From Tetraselmis striata (lineage: Eukaryota; Chlorophyta; Chlorodendrophyceae; Chlorodendrales; Chlorodendraceae), in assembly GCA_006384855.1 (NCBI GenBank), contig VCJN01001881.1, positions 1 to 64,000 of the forward strand: a stretch of DNA of 64,000 nt. The letters run 5' to 3'. Shown here in pieces: positions 56,401 through 64,000 of the stretch (position 1 is the first letter of the stretch; every line of letters starts with the position of its first letter). A program made the translations under genes and the position numbers. A model generated the notes under the pieces. The model saw only the letters and a program-made list of their open reading frames with translations, did no database searches and was not told where the DNA came from.

Positions 56401-59400
56401 TGTGCTACATGACCCACATGTTGCGTCGGATGCATAGCTCTGACCGCAAGTGCGCCCCTCCTTTTCAATGAGACACTGTTGCCAACCGGTGTAACAAGAC
56501 AGTGCAGGACTAGACCACCCTGAACGAGGCAGGGGGGTGTGTGTGCCAGGGGAGGGGGCGGGAGAGGGGTCATGTGGGGTGGTGCTGTTATGTGCAGGTG
56601 GGGGCGGCGCACCTCGAACGACAGCAGCTCCCCGCCCGGCAGTGCCTCTCGCGCGGCGGGCGCCTCGGGATTGGCGGCGCTGAGGTCAAAGGCGTGCAGC
56701 GTGGCGGCGCTGTCCAGCACAAACAGCACGCCGGGGCGGGCGGGCGACCAGCGCACCGCCTCCACGCTGCCTTTGCGCGTTTGTAGAGAGGGGGGGGGGG
56801 GGGGGGGATTGATTCAGCAGAGATATCAGTGGCAGCTATCAGAGGCCTGTCGGGAGCCCAGGCATTTTAGAGTTTGTCCACAAAACCCTATTCCTTCCGA
56901 AATGTTGCAACGAGCTGATTCCTATACGGGGAGGGAGAGAGGGCGGGGGGGGGGGGGGGGGGGGGGATACAGTCTCGCGGATATGGATGCAGCCAAACGC
57001 GCATGACCATTTCATAGACATTGGATAGCCAACCCCCGCCCTCTTGAAAGCGACTCCACTGATTCGGGCACACAATTGAGTACACACACTCTCAAGTCAA
57101 CGCTTGGCCAGCAGGTTGAGCCTCCTGCACCCAGCCCAGCCTGTCCAATGGTTTATCACGTATTGCGTCCACGTGCGCATAGACCTGTAAACCCTAACAA
57201 CTTGCCCCAACATCAACGCCAATCCCTAGAGCCGAGACTTGGCATGACAACCATCACATCCTTACGGACAACCCTGCGATTGTCAACAAATATCCATGTT
57301 GCCACCCCCGTGCAAACAGGCCCGTAGACACGCGGAAGCACCTCCATGGGCCATGTCTTCTGGGTTGTGGTTAGGGTTATGGCTAGGGCTAGCATCGGCC
57401 GGGTTATCAAAACATTGACACTCCATTAATGCCAGGTCAGCAGATGCGCAATGTGGCGTGTGATAGCGCCCCTATGCCTATGCACAGGGCTTGGGGTGTA
57501 GCGGGTATGCACTCACTCACACTCGCTCACACATCGATTGATCCACAGACACAGTGCTTGCCCTATCTATACTCGGTCAGAAAGGCACTGTGATCAAGAT
57601 GCCGCCCTGCCTGTCAGAGACATTGGGTTATTGGGTTTCCAATATAGTTATTTGGAAACTATAGCGGATGTTGTTACAGGTGGCATGCAAGCCCAACTGG
57701 AGGCTAATAATACGGTTTCCAATAGGTGCGCCAAGGTATCTTGTTAGTATTAGGTTTAGTAAAACCCTAAAGCCTATACTTGATCACTGCAGAAAGGGGG
57801 AAAAGAGAGGAATATTACGGTGGTGGTGGTGGTGAGTGTAGGGGGGAGGAGGGGGGGGGGGGGGGGGCGTCCCACCTGGTAGCACCTCCGTCCAGACCTT
57901 GAGTGGCAGCGAGGACTTTATGGAGAACACAGCAAAGCTGCCGTTTGAGTAGCCGGCGGCAAACACCTGGGGTGAGAGCGAGCCGCGGATGTATAGATAA
58001 ATTTTGGGGGGGTCAGGGGCGGGAGGGGGGGGGGGGGAGAGCAGAGGGGTGGGGGGTCAGGGGGCTGTACATGGTCGGCTGAATTTTTCCATTTGGAAAT
58101 TTGGCTGGGAAAACGGATGTGTGTTTGTGTGATGTGTTTTCAGCCCATTTTTCCCGTGCGAGTGCCCGCAGTCCTGGTCGGAGATCAAGTTAATTAAATC
58201 TGAACAAATCGCAGAAATAAAATATTGTCAATTACTATGTTCTCGCCAACCAGCCAGTATATTAGGATGGAAGTTTGTCAATCAGAATAGAAAACAGAAT
58301 CGAAAAGAATAGAAACTTCATTGCTTACCTTTTCTTGGAAGAAATCGTACAGGTATATTTTGGGCGTATTGTGAATCGATTTCGGAAAAAACTAAGCACA
58401 TTTTCTGATTAAGTATTTTCAGGACAAGTCTATGTCCATTTTTCTAAATTAGACAGCATTCCAGGAATGCGAACCGACGCACTACGATATGATGTGGCCT
58501 CAACAATTTCTACGCGTATAATGTCGCAGAATTCCTTCGTGGTACTGGTACTATTAGTAAATTGCCTGCCTAATACACGGTATACGATCTATATTTGTAG
58601 CGCCGATCGCGACGGTACAGCGACTATTGGTCCTTAATACGAATAGTACTCGGACTTGTACCAGACTACCAGTATAAGGTATTTTACAGTATTACGAGTA
58701 TACAATCAGTTCTTTACGATGGAACTTCAGCAGAAATACTAGTTATAACAGGAGAATCATAGACTGCAGGTAATAGCAGTAGAACACAATGGGAAACCGC
58801 TTGAAGGGTTGCAAAACACGGCCAGGGCAGGCCCCGCCTTAAAAGTTTTTGACACCTATGCGCTAGTTAATAAAAGGATGTCTCAAATGCTCTGTTAGGT
58901 GCGCTAGGGTTAAAATTCATACAAAGGTATAGCCCAAATCAAACGATTCCTGATTTTTGAAGGCAAAATAGCAAAATATAGGGCTCTTCATGTTTACTTA
59001 GGTCCGACTGCCCAACAGTGGATGTGCATGTTGGGGTGGGCAGGGGGAGTGGGCGGTTGGGGGGGGGGGGGGGGCTTGCCTCAGGGTAGAAGGGCGAGAA
59101 GTGCACAGCGGTGGCCTGCGTGGTGATGGACCCCCGCGCCGCGCTGCTCAGCGGCAGCATCCCCCAGTCCTCCGGGCAAAACTCCTGCGAGCAATGTGCC
59201 AGGGAGAATTTCATACACGAAGAAGCCACGTCCGCCCGGACATGCACATTGCAGCCGCCCCTTCCCCGGCGCATGTACCTTCCCTTCCCTGCGCTATAAG
59301 GGGGCGACCCACCTATAAGAAACCCTGACACAAAGCCTGAACTTGGGAGCGTAGCCCATCCCATATGAGCATCCGCGATGGTTCTGCTATAATTTTGAGT

Positions 59401-62400
59401 ATATTTGACCTCTGCCAGGCGGGGCGGGTCCTCATACATAGTGACCCTACTACTGCACCGGCAGCCGTAGATGCATACTGGTGCACGTCTGCATGTATGC
59501 ATACGTTGTCATGTATGTATACCTTATCTACGCTTTGGGCTTTGCGGTGCATTAATGGTTTTGAACGCCCCCCCCCCCCCCCCCCCCCCCCCGGGGGGGG
59601 GGAAGAGGGGATAATTGCATTTATCTTGAGTGTATCAGAATACACCACAAATCCCACACGGATCTTCCAACTCGATGCTTCAAAAAGACAATACTTTTCC
59701 GACCCGCGAACCCAATTGAACATTACGGTATGTGCAAGTTACAATAAGCACACACCAACCAGTATGGAGCCCTAGCCGGAGGTCCCCGTGTCATGCGCGG
59801 AGGCGACATAGATGACATCACTCTTCCAGATGACCACGACAACGCACCCATCCGTCAGAAGTGGCCGAAGCAGTGCTCTGCAGTTAAAAAGAAGCCAGGA
59901 AAGATAGGGAGAGGGAGAGAGATGGGAGAAAAGCGGTATTGGAGGGGGGGGGGGGGGGGGGGGGCTGCGGATGTGATAGAGCATAGCAGCAAACCCTACA
60001 CCTGCCGTGGCACACGGGGAGGCAGCAGCAGGGCAGGGCAAAGCTGCCGCCCAGGAGGGAGCAGGGGCTGAAGCGGGAGGGAGAGTCGCACCTTTGGCGC
60101 GGGCGCCTCGCCGTAGCGCGCGCCCATCAGCACGCGCCCCCCGTCTGCGGCGACGATGAACTGTGCGGAGGGAGGGCGGGGGGCAGGTGGGATGGGAGCG
60201 CCTGTCAGGTGGGGGCTGGCGGCGCCCCTAGGCAGACAACACTTTCTGCCCCGAGGGAAGAGGGGGGGGGGGGGGGGGGGTGTGGCAGGGCAGGTCTTTT
60301 GGGGCGCGTGTCTTATGTTTGTAGGTGCGCGTACGCATATTCAGGTTTTGGTATTTGCTAAGAGACATTCTGTTTTATGCTTTTCAGTGTGGGTGATTGA
60401 GGGCCTACTAGGACAGGACAAGAGCTCAAACGCAACTTATTTAATTCGTATACCCTCTTACTATACCCATGTCAGACGGGCATGAATACAACCACACACA
60501 GAGACACAGACACACGCGCGCGCGCACGCGCGCATGTGCATGGACACCTGTACACATATACTATGTACATAAGTGAGGAAGATGATGCCCTCTTACCACA
60601 TACAGCTCAACGTAAGGTCTCTCCCTCTCCCCCTCCCTCCCCTCCCCCTCCCCCTCCCGTCTGTATGGGTGCCGACGCGATAATAGAAATCCTGCGAACA
60701 AGAGCCCCCCTGCCTGCCAGAGGTCAAATCTAGACATAATGTACGGAGAGTATAGGGACAAGACTTTTATTTTAGATTGTGCGGAAGCCCAATTTGAGAC
60801 TTTGAATTAGGGTGCTTATAGGTTCATCGGCAGCCGTCTACAGATTGGCATATATAGACATAGATATAGATATATATTTCTATATATACATACTTATCAT
60901 CTATGTGTGCATATATATAGATAGATATATGTATCAATCACATACATATACAAACATGCTGGTTCATGCGCTTGCACAGGCGCAGCATTGGGCATTTACG
61001 TACATGATAGAGATTTCAAATGCCGTCACACGGAGGGTGGCTGAGGGGGTTAACGCATATAATTTACCCGAGTTGGCAATTAGCCTTGAGGGAGAGTACC
61101 AGGGTTTTAGGGTTTTGATACCATGCAAAGAGTGAGTAAGCTCTCCAGTACAAGGGCGAATATGGGGTGTATCATGGTACGAGTAAGCGCAGCCCCTCTT
61201 AGCCGTATGTACAAAAACTACTCCCTGTAGCGTAACACCAACGACGGCAGTGTCTACAGAGGAGACCGGCCCCCGTCGGCGCACCTGGTTGTTGTCGCGT
61301 GGCAGCAACGCCACGTCGCGCGTGCGCTGCAGGCGCACGCCCGGCAGGCGGTGCGCGGGGCGCGCGGCGTCGAGGCCGATGCGCAGCAGCGCCGAGTTCT
61401 TCAGCAGCCGCACGCGGCCGCCCACGCGCAGGCCGAAGTCCACCTCGCTCGTGCCCGCCACGTCCGCCTCGCTCATCTCGTTGACGCTCCACACCGTGAC
61501 GTCGCCCCACTGCCCGCAGGAAAGCAGCTGCGAGTTGCCCTGCGCAGCAGGGAGGTGGCGGAGGTCAGAGTTGAGACCAGGGATGGACGTAACCCAGATT
61601 TTGGCAAACATGACGTAGCGTACAGTGGTACGACGTCGTTACGTAGTCCAATGATGCTACCATTATCATACATTCCGAAAAATACATTCTGTCAAATTGT
61701 GTCGACGCAGTCGTCTTAGTAATTCACATGATTATCGGTATATGGACGAGGATCTCGCAGAACGGCGCTTGGCGCGACTGAGCATGTCATAAGTTGATAT
61801 TGGTGTTACTTATGACGATGTGCGAGTGGCTGTTTTTGAGCTGACGGTAACACTGCACCTGTTGTCGAGCACCTGACATGTCTCACTGGCCAGGAACGAC
61901 CGCTTTGCTGTTTCGTTCCGTAGGCTAAAGCGACAACTACGGCGGAGCTAAACTACGTTCCCGGGGGCGGGTGTAATGTAACATAGCGTAATTGCGATGT
62001 ATCACGTAAGTATGTTACGTCTGGCTACCGGCAGGCGTATCACGTTTGACACTGCTTGAGGCAGCAGGGGTTTGGGTGCGGCAGGCAGCAACGGAAATTG
62101 TGTGTGTTTGTGTGTGTGTTTGGGGGGGGGGGGGGGGGGGGGGGATCCAAAGTTCCGACGAGTAAGAGGAAAGTCGTAGACTTTTCCGACACGTATAGGT
62201 GCCGAGAAACGTTGTCCAGAAACGCCATCCTGAGCAGTTTAATTAAATGCTTTGAGAGACATTGATTCTCATTTGAGAGATAATGTTTGAATGTTTGTAT
62301 GTGACACTTACGAGAAACACAAACATGTTTGAGAAAAATCTTTTCGAGGGATATCCTTCATTCCTGCTTGTTTCGGAAATTAATGCACAGCGCACTGGAT

Positions 62401-63829
62401 TTCACTGGCGATCACTGGGTTTCCATGCGGTTTGTAGTACTAGTGCGAGTTACAGCTGGTTCTGGCACCCCGCGTGATCATGACGATATGAATGTAGCCA
62501 CTAGTACTTACTCGGATATCAACTTACTACCTCGTAATTTCACACCTGTTATCAAGAAAGAGCGCCATTTGACTACGGGAGTCGGCGTGGTAAGAACATA
62601 ACAAACCGCCCTGCCTGCCAGAGGTCAAATGAGGACAAAAGCACAGCTGAACTACAGCAAGTGTTCTAATGGGTTGCTCGTAAGTCCAATCGGAGGCTCA
62701 CAGTAAGGGTTCTTTCAGGTGAATTGGCACCCGCACACACACGACGCCCCGATGTCCATCACATAAAAGAGGTTTTCTTCTCCAAATGGAAGGAATGTCC
62801 CCGGGAGAGGGGGCTGCAGCGGGACAGGTAGCCATATGGCGGTGCATGGCAGCATGGGTCATTTTAAGCGGCATTCATGCGCGCGGGCTCTTTGGGCGCT
62901 GGGTGAGCCGGGCGGGCACCTTGGAGCGGCGCCCCTCGCCTGCCTTTTTTGAGCGCGGCACAGCAGCCAACGCGGCCACGCCGCCCGGGATATCCCCGTC
63001 TGGGGGAAGGAACTCAGTGCTGCGGGGCCAAGCATCAGGGTCAGGGGGGCAGGGGAAGAAGGGGGGGGGGGGGGGGGGAGGCGGGGGCAAGAGGGCAAGA
63101 GGGTTGGTGCGTGGCATACAAGGGGGGGGGGGGGGGGGGGGGTGCGCCATGCGTGATTGGAGTAGCTGCTGGCGGGTATTATTATTACAGTCTAGTCGCG
63201 ACAGAGTTCACCAGATACCCGAGCAAGGGTGCGGAATTACAAGAAAACAGGTTTCAATACGTGATTGTACCAGTGATTTTTGTTCGCAGGCCCCAAGAAT
63301 GACATGCTTTGCCGTGTCAAGTGAAAGGATCCGGGAAAACTTTGTGGAGGATTATGATAGACTTCGTGACAAATACAGTTTTTCGCTCTTCACAAGGAGG
63401 CCGCCGCAGGGGGGGGGGGGGGGGGGGCAGATAAATGAAATTCTAAATACCCGTAAATCAAAGTGCAGTGGTCACAGTGTGGACTATATAAAGATTGGAT
63501 TTCAAGGCACAAGTATCACCAGGAAACTGGGCGGATGTCGTTTTTTTTGGGGGGGGGGGGGGGGGGGGGGACCTGTAGGTCGGGCGCCGCAGGTGGCTGA
63601 CGTTCTGGCCCTCTATTTCCTCGCCCGGGAAGCGCATGCCTGGCTCACGCAGGTCCCACAGGCAGACGCCGCCCTCCTGCATGCCCGCAAAAACCAGGTA
63701 CGGCTCCTTGTCGTCCGCGGCCCAGCAGCAGCACGCTGGGCTACCCTCACACAGCAGCTGGTGCGTCGGCTGGCCCGGCTGCCGCAGGTCCCACACGCAC
63801 AGCATGCCGCGCACGCCTAGCCCGTGCTC
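53495..63829 (-). CDS. DYNC2I1 (WDR60/FAP163): Cytoplasmic dynein-2 (IFT dynein) intermediate chain WDR60/FAP163, 3' part
   Basis: Minus-strand exons: 63829-63574, 63019-62920, 61539-61285, 60160-60092, 59184-59080, 57966-57876, 56770-56613 and 53646-53495. WD-repeat motifs include MLCVWDLRQP, GGVCLWDLREP, WGDVTVWSVNEM and VRWSPARPGVLFVLD. The last exon has FADGHVDVHLFGSPWAAP before TAG. The order and wording of these blocks follow the C-terminal beta-propeller of WDR60, which with WDR34 holds the dynein-2 motor for retrograde intraflagellar transport. Phases match at every junction except into the last exon, so one small exon in the ~3-kb intron 56612-53647 is probably missing from this model. 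The N-terminal half lies beyond 64000. Three introns begin with poly-C runs, and one has a GC donor. Confidence 0.85.
53647..56612. other. Last large intron region of the WDR60 gene with repeat debris
   Basis: It contains a direct repeat (54467-54597 and 54812-54963) and GC-rich ORFs without recognisable domains. A small exon must lie here to restore the phase, but I could not place it with confidence. Confidence 0.5.
54467..54963. repeat. Direct repeat pair of ~140 bp in the WDR60 intron
   Basis: Both copies carry GTCGACATAT.AAGCTCGA, GATGCCGATCGGACTTGGA and GGACTGTACGAGGTACTGTC. The second copy has an expanded GGACTCGGTCAT stretch. Confidence 0.8.
56771..57875. other. WDR60 intron with G-runs
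   Basis: Poly-G runs at about 56790-56808 and 56945-56966 (poly-C in the sense of the gene). The first lies ~20-40 nt upstream of the acceptor and may serve as the pyrimidine tract. No other feature seen. Confidence 0.5.
57967..59079. other. WDR60 intron, AT-rich central part
   Basis: About 58150-58960 is clearly AT-richer than its surroundings, with no ORF of note. Poly-G runs flank it at 58024-58037 and 59059-59074. Confidence 0.5.
59185..60091. other. WDR60 intron with poly-C and poly-G runs
   Basis: A C run followed directly by a G run at about 59569-59601 could fold into a strong hairpin. A second G run lies at 59945-59964. No gene seen. Confidence 0.5.
60161..61284. other. WDR60 intron with microsatellites
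   Basis: A poly-G run at 60260-60280, a CACACG/GCGCGC alternating purine-pyrimidine stretch at about 60490-60535, and an ATAGATATAT repeat at about 60848-60935. No gene seen. Confidence 0.6.
61540..62919. other. WDR60 intron
   Basis: Contains a GTGTGT/poly-G stretch at 62100-62143 and otherwise no recognisable feature. Confidence 0.5.
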
Positions 63830-64000
63830 CTGCGCAGACCCATGCACACAGCACACCAAGCCCGAGGGATTCCTCAGTCGGGTCGCCTGGAGGCTGGAGA
63901 AAGGGTACATATCCCCACTCATTAGGTCACCCCTATTGTCGCCGTTACTTTGATTATTGTCAACATCAGACTGTTGGAGGTGCGCATGCACACCTGTGTG

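Noticed and set aside
62786-63820. 344-codon plus-strand ORF rich in Gly
   Set aside because: It runs through several poly-G tracts and lies antisense to two well-supported WDR60 exons.

Overview
The window reads as nuclear DNA of a green alga, most likely a chlorophycean/volvocine species. The evidence is GC-rich genes split by short GT-AG introns, TGTAA motifs (the usual green-algal polyadenylation signal) just downstream of several stop codons, a cilium-specific dynein-2 intermediate chain, and many mobile elements nested in one another. The exact species cannot be read from the sequence.

Three ordinary cellular genes are recognisable. Two are near-identical four-exon P-type IID (ENA-like) Na+/K+ ATPases in the same orientation, at 27098-30513 and 49292-52662. 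The third, on the minus strand from 63829 to 53495, is the 3' half of the WDR60/FAP163 (DYNC2I1) dynein-2 intermediate chain. A fourth, unusual gene lies at about 14109-20382. It is a many-exon protein of unknown role whose last four exons form a beta-class N4/N6 DNA-methyltransferase-like domain with an altered catalytic motif (D-A-L-F where D-P-P-Y is expected). It is interrupted by in-frame TAG codons and carries the same 24-bp minisatellite in two of its introns.

Layout. 1-3560: direct repeats, a ~187-bp satellite and a 30-bp GC minisatellite. 3567-11961: a family of long foldback (inverted-repeat) elements with ~829-bp arms; the last copy is split by an intact 4.3-kb hAT transposon (6235-10522) with matching target-site duplications. 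11962-13570: unassigned DNA with a proline-rich ORF and a 70-nt hairpin. 13578-20382: the methyltransferase-like gene. 20720-26390: a LINE-type retrotransposon fragment (minus strand) split by a second hAT element (21978-25905) with an 8-bp duplication. 26397-30640: ATPase copy 1. 31900-37974: fragments of a tyrosine-recombinase element, a third hAT and unrecognised ORFs. 39057-46732: a decayed Ty3/gypsy LTR retrotransposon (minus strand) inserted into an unknown minus-strand ORF. 47570-48570: two LINE 3' ends. 48660-52840: ATPase copy 2. 53495-64000: the WDR60 gene with large introns.

The ATPase pair is a segmental duplication. A ~450-bp upstream block is inverted in one copy relative to the other, and copy 2 has a 1-nt deletion that changes its C-terminus. 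Long poly-C runs sit within a few bases of the 5' splice site in five introns of the two gene families.
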